Below, piece after piece: positions 19,385-28,763 of a stretch of DNA of 64,000 nt (within the stretch, counting starts at the first letter, position 1; the number at the start of each line of letters is the position of its first letter). This DNA comes from Bradyrhizobium sp. WSM1743 (lineage in GTDB: Bacteria > Pseudomonadota > Alphaproteobacteria > Rhizobiales > Xanthobacteraceae). Below the pieces are notes generated by a model. It ran no database searches. It saw nothing but the letters and a program-made list of their open reading frames with translations, and had not been told where the DNA came from. The DNA is taken from assembly GCF_000473065.1 (NCBI RefSeq), contig NZ_AXAZ01000003.1:62001-126000 (forward strand), given 5' to 3'. A program made the translations under genes and the position numbers.

Positions 19385-19500
19385 CGCAGCGGAACGCGGA
19401 GCGGGGTGGGGTGACAGTCTGTCCGTATTGAACAGTGCCCGAGTGGAGAGATCACCCCACCCCGGCGCTTCGCGCCGACCCTCCCCCTCCAGGGGAGGGT
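19348..19500. repeat. Large palindromic intergenic repeat
   Basis: Perfect 25-bp inverted arms at 19348-19372 and 19476-19500, each built from CCCTCCCCT and AGGGGGAGGG and therefore each also a small hairpin; inner segments GGGGTGGGGTGA and TCACCCCACCCC also pair. It sits between the convergent kinase and dctM genes and may act as a bidirectional terminator. The kinase stop codon lies inside it. Similar but diverged elements occur at 26927 and 49856. Confidence 0.88.
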
Positions 19501-19525
19501 AAGAGGCGGCTTGCCCTGCCGCTCG

Positions 19526-21181
19526 CTACTTCTGCGGCGGGCCGAGATCGAGCGGCGGCAGCTCGATCTGCGGCACCTCGATCTTGATCGTAGAGGGGTC
19601 GATGTTCGACTGGACGCCCTTGTAGTGCATCACCATCGACGGGAACGCGATCACCAGACCGACCATGATGATCTGGATGACGACGAATGGCACCGCGCCC
19701 CAATAGATCTGGCCCGTGGTCACAGGGTCCATCCTCTTGCCGGTGACGCGATCGATGTATCGCTCCTTCGGCGCGACCGATCGGAGATAGAACAGGGCGA
19801 AGCCGAACGGCGGATGCATGAACGAGGTCTGCATGTTGACGCCGAGAATGACACCGAACCAGATCAGGTCGATGCCGAGGTGCTCGGCCGCCGGTCCGAG
19901 CAGCGGGATCACGATGAAGGCCAGCTCGAAGAAGTCGAGGAAGAAGGCCAGCACGAACACGAACGCGTTGACGAAGATCAGGAAGCCGACCTGGCCGCCG
20001 GGGAGGGAGGTCAGCAGGTGCTCGACCCAGACGTGCCCGTTGACCCCGTAGAAGGTCAGCGAGAACACGCGGGCGCCGACCAGGATGAACACGACGAATG
20101 CCGACAGCTTGGCGGTCGATTCCGTGGCTTGCCGGATCAGGTCCCAGCTCAGTCGGCGCTTCGCGGCGCCGAGGATGAGGGCACCGGCGGCACCCATCGC
20201 GCCGCCTTCGGTCGGCGTCGCGATGCCGATGAAGATCGTGCCCAGCACCAGGAAGATCAGGAACAGCGGCGGCACCATGACGAAGGTGGTCTGCTGCGCC
20301 ATCTTGGACAGGAAACGGAAGCCGGTGAGCTTGTCGATGACCCAGTTCACGACGGCGACGACGAACGCGAAGATGATGCCGTAGAACATGCTGAGCACGA
20401 CATAATCGGCGCCATGCACGTCCGAACTCCGCATCATGAACCAGCCGAACACGCAGCTCGCGAGGAACAGCATGCCAAGGGAGACGAGGCCGCGGCTGCC
20501 ACTCTCCTCGCGGAAGCCGATGGCCTCCTTCGGCAGGCCCGGCGTGGCCTTGGGGAAGATCATGCTGACGAGGAAAGCGTAGCCGGCGTAGAGGCCGGCG
20601 AGCACGAGGCCTGGGATGAAGGCGCCCTCATACATGTCGCCGACGGACTTGCCGAGCTGGTCGGCCATCACGATCAGGACGAGCGAGGGCGGAATGATCT
20701 GCGCGAGCGTGCCGGATGCTGCGATGACGCCGGATGCCACGCGGCGGTCATAGCCATAGCGCAGCATGATCGGCAGCGAGATCAGACCCATCGAGATCAC
20801 CGAGGCGGCGACCACGCCGGTCGTCGCGGCGAGCAGCGCGCCGACGAAGATCACGGCATAGGCGAGACCGCCGCGGATCGTTCCGAACAATTGGCCGATG
20901 GTGTCGAGCAGATCCTCGGCCATGCCTGACCGCTCCAGCACCAGCCCCATGAAGGTGAAGAAGGGAATGGCGAGCAGCGTGTCGTTGTTCATCACGCCAT
21001 AGACCCGCTCCGGAAGGGCCTGCAGGAAGTCGGGGTGGAATTGGCCGAGCTCGACGCCGACGATGGCGTAGAACAGGCCGACCGCGCCGAGCGAGAATGC
21101 CGCGGGATAGCCGAGCAGCAGCACGACGACCAGCGACGCGAACATGATGGGCGCCATATTGGCGATGATGAATGCGGTCAT
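19526..21181 (-). CDS. dctM: TRAP transporter large permease, DctM type (set 2)
   Basis: 551 residues with the same layout as set 1: PFFTFMGLVLERSGMAEDLL, AASGTLAQIIPPSLVLIVMADQLGKSVGDMYEG, FFLDFFELAFIVIPLLGP and a near-identical ending MHPPFGFALFYLRSVAPKE followed by a Pro/Leu-rich tail ending near the C-terminus. A longer central insertion and an extra TGKRMDP segment account for the difference in length. Sodium-coupled uptake of organic acids delivered by a TRAP binding protein. Twenty-six bases downstream of its dctQ. Confidence 0.93.
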   Translation of the reverse strand: MTAFIIANMAPIMFASLVVVLLLGYPAAFSLGAVGLFYAIVGVELGQFHPDFLQALPERVYGVMNNDTLLAIPFFTFMGLVLERSGMAEDLLDTIGQLFGTIRGGLAYAVIFVGALLAATTGVVAASVISMGLISLPIMLRYGYDRRVASGVIAASGTLAQIIPPSLVLIVMADQLGKSVGDMYEGAFIPGLVLAGLYAGYAFLVSMIFPKATPGLPKEAIGFREESGSRGLVSLGMLFLASCVFGWFMMRSSDVHGADYVVLSMFYGIIFAFVVAVVNWVIDKLTGFRFLSKMAQQTTFVMVPPLFLIFLVLGTIFIGIATPTEGGAMGAAGALILGAAKRRLSWDLIRQATESTAKLSAFVVFILVGARVFSLTFYGVNGHVWVEHLLTSLPGGQVGFLIFVNAFVFVLAFFLDFFELAFIVIPLLGPAAEHLGIDLIWFGVILGVNMQTSFMHPPFGFALFYLRSVAPKERYIDRVTGKRMDPVTTGQIYWGAVPFVVIQIIMVGLVIAFPSMVMHYKGVQSNIDPSTIKIEVPQIELPPLDLGPPQK

Positions 21182-21207
21182 GATTTCCCCTAAACCGTCG
21201 CCAACGG

Positions 21208-21789
21208 CTACTTCTTCTCGATCGCTTCGACGAGGTGCTCGACTTCCGCCTCCAGGGCCGACACCTGGGATTCATGGGGATCCGGCATCAATCCGCGCAT
21301 GACCGCAATTCGCTTGATCAGTTCGGAGATGCCTTGAACGAGCAGCAAAGCGAACCCGATCATGATCAGCGCCTTGGCGGGCCATTGGGGCAGGCCACCG
21401 GCATTGCCTGATTGCTCGTTGATGTGGAACGAGCGCTGGAAGAACGGCACGCCGGTGATGATCATGACGATGCAGAGGGGAACGAGGAAGAACAGGTGGC
21501 CGATCACGTCGATCACGTTGCGGGCCGTCTTCGGCAGTGCGTTGTTCACGATGTCGATGCGGATGTGCTCGTTGTCGAGCAGCGTCCAAGGCGAGCAGAG
21601 CAGGAAGACGATGCTGAACAGCACCCATTGCAGCTCAAGCCACGAATTGGACGAGGTGTCGAACGTCTTGCGGACGATCGCATTGACCGCCGAGATGATG
21701 ACGGCGAGCACGATCAGCCATGCCAGGCGCTTGCCCGTCCAGCGCGTGAACGCATCAATCCTGCTGCTCAACTTTAGGAGCGCTTGCAA
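21208..21789 (-). CDS. dctQ: TRAP transporter small permease, DctQ type (set 2)
   Basis: 193 residues from a TTG at 21789, chosen because GGGGGAGGA precedes it by seven bases and the protein then begins MQALLKLSSRIDAFTRWTGK like other DctQ proteins; the longer open frame up to 21909 has no homology. Four membrane segments with SSNSWLELQWVLFSIVFLL and DNEHIRIDIV, the conserved DctQ features, and a charged C-terminal tail (ALEAEVEHLVEAIEKK) that is absent from set 1. Confidence 0.88.
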   Translation of the reverse strand: MQALLKLSSRIDAFTRWTGKRLAWLIVLAVIISAVNAIVRKTFDTSSNSWLELQWVLFSIVFLLCSPWTLLDNEHIRIDIVNNALPKTARNVIDVIGHLFFLVPLCIVMIITGVPFFQRSFHINEQSGNAGGLPQWPAKALIMIGFALLLVQGISELIKRIAVMRGLMPDPHESQVSALEAEVEHLVEAIEKK

Positions 21790-21958
21790 CGATAGGTCCT
21801 CCCCCGATTGTGCCCCGGCCGTCTTGACTGCGCCGAGCGGGCGCGTGGCTTGTCTCGCCGCGCAGGCATGAGGCAGGCGCACCAAATCAGCGGGCGTGCC
21901 GCCAGTCAATCGGAAGTTTGTTGATAGTTAAGGGGAATAAGACCGTAATCCGACGGTG

Positions 21959-22993
21959 TCAGCCGCCGGTGACGCTCATGTGCCTGGAGACGCTGGGACG
22001 GTCGTGGCGGCGGTCGATGATGAAATCGTGCCCCTTGGGCTTCAGCCCGATGGCGCGGTCGATCGCATCCGCAAGCAACAGGTCGTCGCTCGATGCACGC
22101 AGAGGTTTGCGTAAGTCGGAGGCATCCTCGTGGCCGAGGCAGGTGTGCAGCGTTCCGGTGCAGGTGATGCGCACCCGGTTGCAGGATTCGCAGAAATTAT
22201 GGGTCATCGGCGTGATGAAGCCGAGCTTGCCGCCAGTCTCGGCGACGCTGACATAGCGGGCCGGACCGCCGGTGCTCTCGGCCAGATCCGTCAGCGTGAA
22301 TTGCTGGGCGAGCCGGGCACGCACCAGCGACAGCGGCAGATACTGGTCGATCCGGCCCGAGCCGATCTCGCCCATCGGCATCACTTCGATCAGCGTCAGG
22401 CCCATGCCCTTGCCGTGGGCCCAGCGCATCAGCTCGGGCAGCTCGTCCTCGTTGAGGTTCTTCAGGGCGACGGCGTTGATCTTCACGGCAAGCCCTGCGG
22501 CGCGCGCGGCCTCGATACCCTCGAGCACCTTGTCGATCTCGCCCCAGCGGGTGATCTCGCGAAACTTCTTGGGATCGAGCGTGTCGAGCGAGACGTTGAT
22601 GCGGCGGACGCCGCAATCGGCGAGTTCCCGCGCGTGCTTCGCAAGCTGGGTGCCGTTGGTGGTCAGCGTCAGCTCGTTCAACGCGCCGCTCGACAGATGC
22701 CGCGACAGCGAGTGCACCAGCGTCATCACGTTGCGGCGGACCAAGGGCTCGCCGCCGGTGAGCCGCAGCTTCTTCACGCCCTTGGCGATGAAGGCCGTGC
22801 AGAGCCGATCGAGTTCCTCCAGCGTCAGCAGATCGGCCTTGGGCAGGAACGTCATGTCTTCCGACATGCAGTAGAAGCAGCGCAGGTCGCAGCGGTCGGT
22901 GACGGAGACACGCAGATAACTGATGGTCCGTCCGAACGGATCGGTCATCGCGCTCGACAGCGCGGCGCGGGGGCTCACGGAAGGTCCGTTCAT
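21959..22993 (-). CDS. moaA: GTP 3',8-cyclase MoaA (molybdenum cofactor synthesis)
   Basis: 344 residues from ATG 22993; ATG 22948 ([13 protein letters not shown]) is an alternative. Radical-SAM enzyme for the first step of molybdopterin synthesis. The SAM-cluster cysteines are Cys35, Cys39 and Cys42 ([16 protein letters not shown]), [13 protein letters not shown] is the SAM-binding GGE motif, and the second cluster is bound by [18 protein letters not shown] in the C-terminal part. The protein ends in GG, the dipeptide tail required for GTP binding in this family. Alone on its strand; Mo-cofactor partners are not in the window. Confidence 0.95.
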   Translation of the reverse strand: MNGPSVSPRAALSSAMTDPFGRTISYLRVSVTDRCDLRCFYCMSEDMTFLPKADLLTLEELDRLCTAFIAKGVKKLRLTGGEPLVRRNVMTLVHSLSRHLSSGALNELTLTTNGTQLAKHARELADCGVRRINVSLDTLDPKKFREITRWGEIDKVLEGIEAARAAGLAVKINAVALKNLNEDELPELMRWAHGKGMGLTLIEVMPMGEIGSGRIDQYLPLSLVRARLAQQFTLTDLAESTGGPARYVSVAETGGKLGFITPMTHNFCESCNRVRITCTGTLHTCLGHEDASDLRKPLRASSDDLLLADAIDRAIGLKPKGHDFIIDRRHDRPSVSRHMSVTGG

Positions 22994-23297
22994 ACCAAAT
23001 GCCTTGTCACTTACGGGCGACGGGCGCACCTTTGCTTCGGCGGTGCTGTCGACGCAATCTAAGCATCGGACGCGGCTAGGACAATCGGTTGGTATGCGTA
23101 AGTCAGCGCTTGCCCGCATTCGGATCGGGGAAGGGCGAGCTAGCTGCGGGGGCGGCCGGCGCTGCGGCGGGCTTTGGCTTCTTCGGCCGGTACGGCTTGC
23201 GGAGCGGCCTCGGCGGCACCGCCGGCGGGAGTCCGCGCGGGCATAGATAATGATAATAGAGGGTTAACGCAGGATTCCTGGAAATAACCCAGCCGTA
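22994..23297. other. Gap between gph and moaA
   Basis: 304 bases. On the minus strand a Pro/Ala/Lys-rich open frame (ending at about 23105) translates to segments such as [19 protein letters not shown] but has no usable start codon, so I do not call it. There is an AT-rich run near 23245-23275 that could hold the promoter of moaA or the end of gph. Confidence 0.5.
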
Positions 23298-24005
23298 TCA
23301 GTTGGTTGGGAGGGACGATGCCGTCATCAGGCTGCTGGCGGCCGACGGCAGATCGCGCATGTGATGAATCAGCCGGTCAGGCTTCAGCTCGGCAATCGGC
23401 ACGTCCGTGTAGCCGAAGCTGACCCCGATCACGGGAACTCCGGCCCGCCGGGCCACCCCGACATCGGTTCCGGCGTCGCCGACCATGATGCTGGCCTTCA
23501 CATGGCCACCGGCCCGGGCCACCGTCTCGCGGAAGATGGTCGGATCGGGCTTCTGAACGCCAAAGGTGTCGGCGCCGCAGATCGCCGCGAAGCGGCGGCT
23601 GAGGTCGAGCTGGTCCAGCAGGCGCTTGGACAGCCATTCCAGCTTGTTGGTGCAGACCGCGAGCCGATGGCCCTGCGCCGCGAAATGGTCGAGCGCGGCC
23701 TCGAGCCCCTCGAAGGGGCGCGATTCGACCGCAATATGCTCGGCGTAATAGGCAATGAAATCCGCGGTCATCCGGTCCATGTCGGCGGGGGTGACGGTGC
23801 GGCCCTCCGCCTCCAGCCCTCGCTCGATCAGCTTGCGGGCGCCGGCCCCGATCATGTTGCGGGCCGAAGCCATCGGGACCGGCGGCAGGCCTTCGCGGTC
23901 GAGCACGTAGTTCAGCGCGGTGATCAGGTCGGGCGCCGTATCCACAAGCGTCCCGTCGAGATCGAAGACGATGGTGTGAGGGCAAGTCTTTTCGAAGGAG
24001 GTCAT
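23298..24005 (-). CDS. gph: Phosphoglycolate phosphatase (HAD family)
   Basis: 235 residues from ATG 24005 (MTSFEKTCPHTIV). HAD motif I is FDLDGTLVDTAPDL, motif II TNK in AVCTNKLEWL, motif III Lys in FGVQKPDP, motif IV VGDAGTDVGVARRAG; the helical cap between 35 and 100 and the overall length match Gph. It dephosphorylates 2-phosphoglycolate, made by Rubisco oxygenation or DNA repair. Divergent from rpiA, which also belongs to pentose metabolism and the Calvin cycle. Confidence 0.92.
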   Translation of the reverse strand: MTSFEKTCPHTIVFDLDGTLVDTAPDLITALNYVLDREGLPPVPMASARNMIGAGARKLIERGLEAEGRTVTPADMDRMTADFIAYYAEHIAVESRPFEGLEAALDHFAAQGHRLAVCTNKLEWLSKRLLDQLDLSRRFAAICGADTFGVQKPDPTIFRETVARAGGHVKASIMVGDAGTDVGVARRAGVPVIGVSFGYTDVPIAELKPDRLIHHMRDLPSAASSLMTASSLPTN

Positions 24006-24162
24006 GATCCAAGCGCTACCGGCCCGGTCGTGTCCGTGCAAGGGGCAGGCCCATAAGATCACCTTATAGGCCTGTTCCCGCGAGAAAAACGAGGCTACAT
24101 AGGCCGCCGAAAGCGGCCGCGATCGGCGGCGTATCCTTCCGAATTCAGAGGCGGGCGCACAC

Positions 24163-24882
24163 GTGAATATGGACCAGTTGAAGCGGCAGGCTGCTGCGCG
24201 CGCCCTCGAGGAGGTGCGCGACGGCATGCAGCTCGGGCTCGGCACCGGATCGACGGCCAAACATTTCGTCGAGCTGCTCGGCGAGCGCGTCGCGGCCGGG
24301 CTCAAGGTGATTGGCGTGCCGACCTCCGAGGCGACGCGGGCCGATGCGGAGCGTTGCGGCGTGCCGCTGACCACGCTGGACGAGATCGACCATCTCGATA
24401 TCACCGTCGACGGCGCCGACGAGATCGATCCCGAGCTCAATTTGATCAAGGGCGGCGGCGGCGCGCTGCTGCGCGAGAAGATCGTGGCGGCCGCCTCGGA
24501 TCGCATGATCGTGATTGCCGACGACAGCAAGTGGGTGCCGACGCTCGGCAAGTTTCCGCTGCCGGTCGAGGTCATCCCGTTCGGCCTCGGGGCGACGCGC
24601 CGCGCGATCGAAAAGGCATTTGCCGAATGCGGCGTTTCCGGGCAAATGGCGGTCCGCAAGGCCAAGGACGGCCACGTTTTCGTCACCGATGGCGGCCACT
24701 GGATCGTCGATGCCCAGCTCGGACGTATTGTGAATCCCCCCGGTCTCGCCAAGGCGCTCAGCGCCATCCCCGGGGTGGTCGAGCATGGCTTGTTCATCGG
24801 CTTGGCCAGCTCGGCCGTTCTGGCGGGCGGCGACGGAATTCGCGTGATTGAACGGCGCAAGCCGAAAGGAGACCAGGAATGA
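24163..24882 (+). CDS. rpiA: Ribose-5-phosphate isomerase A
   Basis: 239 residues; GTG 24163 (ATG 24169 is possible). Contains [17 protein letters not shown] (phosphate-binding loop), [31 protein letters not shown] (split here over the catalytic region; Asp and Glu act in ring opening) and [14 protein letters not shown]. Interconverts ribose 5-phosphate and ribulose 5-phosphate. The stop overlaps the next start by four bases. Confidence 0.96.
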   Translation: MNMDQLKRQAAARALEEVRDGMQLGLGTGSTAKHFVELLGERVAAGLKVIGVPTSEATRADAERCGVPLTTLDEIDHLDITVDGADEIDPELNLIKGGGGALLREKIVAAASDRMIVIADDSKWVPTLGKFPLPVEVIPFGLGATRRAIEKAFAECGVSGQMAVRKAKDGHVFVTDGGHWIVDAQLGRIVNPPGLAKALSAIPGVVEHGLFIGLASSAVLAGGDGIRVIERRKPKGDQE

Positions 24883-25427
24883 AGAACGTGTTGAAATTGG
24901 TGCCGGCCGCGACTCTCGCTGTGGGACTGGCCCTCTCGGCCGCCCCGGCCATGGCGCAGCAGCCGGCGCCGGCCCCCAAGGCCGCCGCAGCACCGGCACA
25001 GCCGAAAGCCTCGCCGGCGGCGATCGCGGCGGCCAGGGAGATTCTGCAGCTCAAGAACGCCACGGGGATGTACACGGGTGCGGTGCCGGGCATGGTCGAG
25101 AAGACCAAGATCGCGCTGATCCAGCAGAACCTGAACTACCAGAAGGACCTCAACGAGGTTGCACCGATCGTGGCCCAGCAGCTCGCCGGCCGCCAGAACG
25201 AGATCGGTGAAGGCATGGCGCAGATCTACGCCAGCGAGTTCACCGAGCAGGAGCTGAAGGACCTCGTCACCTTTTACAAGTCGCCGCTGGGCAAGAAGCT
25301 GATCGAAGCCGAGCCGCGCGCCATCGGCCTCAGCATGGCCTTCATGAACTCCTGGGCCCAGAACTTCTCCGAGACGGTGATGGGCGCCTTCCGCGCCGAG
25401 ATGCGCAAGCGTGGCAAGGAGATCTGA
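24879..25427 (+). CDS. DUF2059 exported protein
   Basis: 182 residues with a clear Sec signal ([28 protein letters not shown]) and an Ala/Pro linker to about residue 45. The remainder has the DUF2059 pattern: [47 protein letters not shown] and an alpha-helical C-terminus. Family members are periplasmic helical proteins of unknown role. Translationally coupled to rpiA through an ATGA overlap. Confidence 0.88.
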   Translation: MKNVLKLVPAATLAVGLALSAAPAMAQQPAPAPKAAAAPAQPKASPAAIAAAREILQLKNATGMYTGAVPGMVEKTKIALIQQNLNYQKDLNEVAPIVAQQLAGRQNEIGEGMAQIYASEFTEQELKDLVTFYKSPLGKKLIEAEPRAIGLSMAFMNSWAQNFSETVMGAFRAEMRKRGKEI

Positions 25428-25482
25428 TCGATACTATCTGATCAGAATCTTGATCATGCTCTAGGAGAGGTCGGAGTGGACA

Positions 25483-26871
25483 ATGGCTGAATTCGACGTC
25501 GACCTCTTCGTCATCGGTGGCGGCTCGGGCGGCGTGCGTGCCGCCCGCATCGCGGCCGGTCACGGCGCCCGCGTGATGGTCGCGGAAGAGTACCGCATGG
25601 GCGGCACCTGCGTGATCCGCGGCTGCGTGCCGAAGAAGCTGTTCGTGATCGGCTCGCATGTCCGTCACGAGATCGAGGACGCCGCAGGCTTCGGCTGGAC
25701 CATTCCGTCCATGAGCTTCGACTGGCCGACGCTGATCGCCAACAAGGACAAGGAGATCGCGCGGCTGGAGGCGGCCTACACGACGAATGTCGAGAAGTCG
25801 GGCGCGCAGATCGTCAAGAGCCGTGCGGTGATCGAGGACAAGCACACCGTCCGCCTGCTCGAGAACGACAGGAAGATCTCCGCGAAGTACATCCTCATCG
25901 CCACCGGCGGCGCGCCCAATCACGGCGCCTCGATCCCCGGCATCGAGCACGTGATCTCCTCCAACGAGGCGTTTCATCTTGCGAGGCTGCCGAAGCGGAT
26001 CGTGATCCAGGGCGGCGGCTATATCGCGCTGGAATTCGCCGGCATCTTCGCCGGCTTCGGCTCCGACGTCACCGTGATCTATCGCGGCGACAACATTCTT
26101 CGCGGTTTTGACGAGGATGTCCGGACCCATGTGCGCGCCGAGATGGAGAAGCAGGGGATCACGATTCTCACCGGCTGCACGGTGACCAAGGTCGACCGCC
26201 ACGGCGAGGGCTTCACCACCCATCTGTCGAACGGGTCGAGCATTGGCTCCGATCAGGTGATGTTCGCCATCGGCCGCCATCCCAACGTCGCCAATCTCGG
26301 CCTGGAGAAGGCCGGCGTCGCCATCAACCCCAGGAATGGCGGCATCGCCGTCGACCATTTCTCCAGGAGCTCGGTCGACAGCATCTATGCCATCGGCGAC
26401 GTCACCCACCGTTTCAACCTGACGCCGGTCGCGATCCGCGAGGGCCATGCCTTCGCCGACACCGTGTTCGGCAAGCGCGAGGTGAGTGTCGATCATGCCA
26501 ACATCCCAACGGCCGTGTTCTCGCAGCCCGAGGTCGGCACGGTTGGCCTGACGGAAACCGAGGCGCGCGCGCAATTCAGCCATGTCGACATCTACAAGAC
26601 GACGTTCCGGCCCATCAAGGCGACGATGTCGGGCCGCGATACCCGCGTGCTGATGAAGCTCGTGGTCGACGGCGCGACCGACCGCGTGCTCGGCTGCCAC
26701 ATCGTCGGCGACGCCGCTGCCGAGATCACGCAAGCTGTCGCGATCGCGGTGAAGATGAAGGCGACCAAAGCCGATTTCGACGCGACCATCGCGCTGCATC
26801 CGACCGCAGCCGAAGAGCTCGTCACCATGCGCACCCCGACCGCACGCCATGTGCGGCAGGCGGCGGAGTAG
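25483..26871 (+). CDS. gor: Glutathione-disulfide reductase
   Basis: 462 residues. FAD-binding GGGSGGVRAAR at 12-22, redox-active disulfide Cys43/Cys48 in GGTCVIRGCVPKK, NAD(P)H-binding GGGYIALEFAGIF near 180, second FAD motif YAIGDVTHRFNLTPVA, and the C-terminal dimer-interface HPTAAEELVTMR with the proton-donor His/Glu pair. Reduces GSSG to GSH in the cytoplasm using NADPH. Follows the DUF2059 gene by 55 bases; AGGAGAGG precedes the start. Confidence 0.95.
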   Translation: MAEFDVDLFVIGGGSGGVRAARIAAGHGARVMVAEEYRMGGTCVIRGCVPKKLFVIGSHVRHEIEDAAGFGWTIPSMSFDWPTLIANKDKEIARLEAAYTTNVEKSGAQIVKSRAVIEDKHTVRLLENDRKISAKYILIATGGAPNHGASIPGIEHVISSNEAFHLARLPKRIVIQGGGYIALEFAGIFAGFGSDVTVIYRGDNILRGFDEDVRTHVRAEMEKQGITILTGCTVTKVDRHGEGFTTHLSNGSSIGSDQVMFAIGRHPNVANLGLEKAGVAINPRNGGIAVDHFSRSSVDSIYAIGDVTHRFNLTPVAIREGHAFADTVFGKREVSVDHANIPTAVFSQPEVGTVGLTETEARAQFSHVDIYKTTFRPIKATMSGRDTRVLMKLVVDGATDRVLGCHIVGDAAAEITQAVAIAVKMKATKADFDATIALHPTAAEELVTMRTPTARHVRQAAE

Positions 26872-26926
26872 CGACGGCGCTGAGCGGCTCTCAAGCGAAC
26901 GAGTTCTTGCCAAATTTGGTGCGGGA

Positions 26927-27064
26927 TAACCCTCTCCCCTTGGGAGAGGGAGGCTTCGCGGAACGCGAAGCCGGGTGAGGGGTCTCTATCCTCGCCAACC
27001 GTCGTGCAAGTGGAGAGAACCCCTCATCCGGCGCTTCGCGCCACCTTCTCCCACAAGGGAGAAG
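26927..27064. repeat. Palindromic intergenic repeat between gor and bicupin gene
   Basis: Arms CCCTCTCCCCTTGGGAGAGG near 26930 and CCTTCTCCCACAAGGGAGAAGG near 27043 each form a hairpin and also pair imperfectly with one another, with inner CGGGTGAGGGGT / ACCCCTCATCCGG. Located between convergent genes, where it can terminate both transcripts. Same architecture as 19348 and 49856. Confidence 0.82.
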
Positions 27065-27095
27065 GAAGAAACCTCAGCGCCGACTAGCGAACAGT

Positions 27096-28235
27096 TTACC
27101 CGTACAAATATCCGACCGGCTTGCCTTCGGTGCGCAGGGGACGGATGTCCTTCTGCGTGATGATCTGGCCGGCGAGGCCGTCGATCTCGTCGCGCTGCGT
27201 CGGGGTCCAGCTGCGCAGCTCGTTCATGCCCTTGAGCAGGCCGAGGCGGAGGACCTGGGTGTTCTCGCCGACGCCGATGAGGCTGATGGAGTCCTTGCCC
27301 GCCGTCACCACGTCGCCGGCCGAAAGTTCAAAGCTCTCGCCGGCCTTCTTCTGAAATTCGGCCGTGCCGCGAATGACGCGGTAGATCACGACCTCGCCCT
27401 TGGCGAAACAGCTGGCGTCCGCGGCGATCGATGTGCTCTTCGGCAGCAGCGACTGACCGCGCGGGTCGGTCGCGATGATGTGGCCAGTGACGAGATGGCC
27501 GCTCGGAATCTCGATGCCGATGTCGCGCACGTAGACCGGCATCGCCGATTTGACCGCGCCGCCGGTGAGCGGCTTGAACAGCGCGTCCAGCGCCAGGGGA
27601 TCCTGCAGCCAGAAGCCGGCATCGGCCGGCCGGTTGTGCAGCGGATGGCTCCAGGCCGCACGCGGTGTCTCGGCTTCGTTGATCTGATCCGGACCGACGA
27701 TGGTCGGGTTGGGAAACGTGGTGGGATCGGTGATGAAGGCTTCGAGGAATTTACCCGAGTAGCCCATCGAGATCGGATCGGGCACCACGGTCTGCGGCGT
27801 CTTCAGATTCTCTTCGGTCGACAGGCCCGACCAGGTGTAGAACAGCTGGCGGTGCACGATCGCGCTTTGCAGCATCACCGCGCCGGGACCGACATTGTAG
27901 AAGCGCCCGTCATAGTCGAAGGTGAACGCGCCCGAGGTGACCAGCACGAGCTGAAAGCCGCCCGGCGGAAGATGCAGATGGAAATCGGTGGGGCCGGTGT
28001 CGGGCCGGTAGATCGGCAGATTGGTCGCGACCTCGTGCAGGAGGAAGGCCTCGTTGTTGGCGTGAAAGCCTTCATTGGCGCGGTTGTAGAGCGCCTGCGG
28101 CCGGTACGTCGCCTCGAATTTCGCATCCCGGTCGCGATCGATCGCCACGAAATCCTGATCATTGAGGCGCAGCCGCGCGCCGTTCGGATGGGTGAGACCG
28201 GTGAATTTGAGATCTCCGGCAGCATGCACGTTCAT
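27096..28235 (-). CDS. Bicupin-like protein of unknown function
   Basis: 379 residues from ATG 28235, preceded by GGAG at six bases; an upstream in-frame ATG at 28262 is less likely. The N-terminal half has a cupin-like strand pattern (TDFHLHLPPGGFQLVLVTSGAFTFDYDGRFYNVGPGAVML) and the C-terminal half a second one (GEVVIYRVIRGTAEFQKKAGESFELSAGDVVTAG). His in DFHLHL could bind metal, but the usual G-x5-HxH-x3,4-E motif is not complete, so it may be catalytically different or a binding protein. I do not recognise the named family. Confidence 0.75.
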   Translation of the reverse strand: MNVHAAGDLKFTGLTHPNGARLRLNDQDFVAIDRDRDAKFEATYRPQALYNRANEGFHANNEAFLLHEVATNLPIYRPDTGPTDFHLHLPPGGFQLVLVTSGAFTFDYDGRFYNVGPGAVMLQSAIVHRQLFYTWSGLSTEENLKTPQTVVPDPISMGYSGKFLEAFITDPTTFPNPTIVGPDQINEAETPRAAWSHPLHNRPADAGFWLQDPLALDALFKPLTGGAVKSAMPVYVRDIGIEIPSGHLVTGHIIATDPRGQSLLPKSTSIAADASCFAKGEVVIYRVIRGTAEFQKKAGESFELSAGDVVTAGKDSISLIGVGENTQVLRLGLLKGMNELRSWTPTQRDEIDGLAGQIITQKDIRPLRTEGKPVGYLYG

Positions 28236-28577
28236 GGCATTCTCCGATCTGAGGCCATTCATCCCGGAGCTGGGCGCGCGTAACTTGCCGCTCCTTATCG
28301 TGGCGGGGCAGGGAATTGGCCTGATGCTGTCTTGCGAATTTTAGGCCAGTCGGAGCGCGGTGCGACGCTGCAGGCTCGTCGGCTGCTCGCGGCGCGAAAA
28401 TAATCGAGATTGCACCTGAGGTTAGGCAACAGGGGGCGCCAACTTGCCCGGCCTGTCCGCGCCAGCCGCAAGTCGGGTGGAGCGACTTATCTTGTCCAAT
28501 TTGTCGGCATGTCCTGCAAAGGGCGTGCAGCCTTTCCGGTTGCGGCGACAGGCAAATGCCGGCGGCTCAGATGCGGT
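28236..28577. other. Gap upstream of bicupin gene
   Basis: 342 bases between two minus-strand genes. I see no reading frame with family resemblance, no hairpin with a T-tract and no repeat of the families found elsewhere in the window. The promoter of the bicupin gene should be near 28260-28350, where the sequence is comparatively AT-rich. Confidence 0.45.
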
Positions 28578-28763
28578 TCATTCGAACGATCGACGGACGG
28601 TCCGCTCGGGCTTGCCGGACGGGCTATCGGTCCACTTCGCCATATCCAACGTGCGCACGTCGAAGCCTTCGCACCAGAGGCAGCTCAGCGCCGCGCGGCC
28701 TTTGGCCGTCAGCATCGGGACAAGCGCGTGACCGCAGCCGGTGCAGGATGTGATGCGATTCAT
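28578..28763 (-). CDS. Tiny CxxC (zinc-ribbon-like) protein
   Basis: 61 residues, ATG 28763 with GGAG upstream at a normal distance. Two CxxC knuckles, CTGC and CLWC, spaced 18 residues apart (SCTGCGHALVPML...ALSCLWCEGFD) suggest a zinc ribbon; the tail is basic and Ser-rich (SGKPERTVRRS). It resembles short zinc-ribbon proteins of rhizobia of unknown function. A zinc-binding structural or regulatory role is inference. Confidence 0.68.
   Translation of the reverse strand: MNRITSCTGCGHALVPMLTAKGRAALSCLWCEGFDVRTLDMAKWTDSPSGKPERTVRRSFE

Noticed and set aside
19511..20929. Long plus-strand frame opposite dctM set 2
   Set aside because: Same reason: mirror of a strong DctM gene, no family resemblance, no ribosome site.
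23105..23275. Pro/Ala/Lys-rich minus-strand frame between gph and moaA
   Set aside because: No start codon in the frame, compositionally biased; kept only as a remark in the gap entry.
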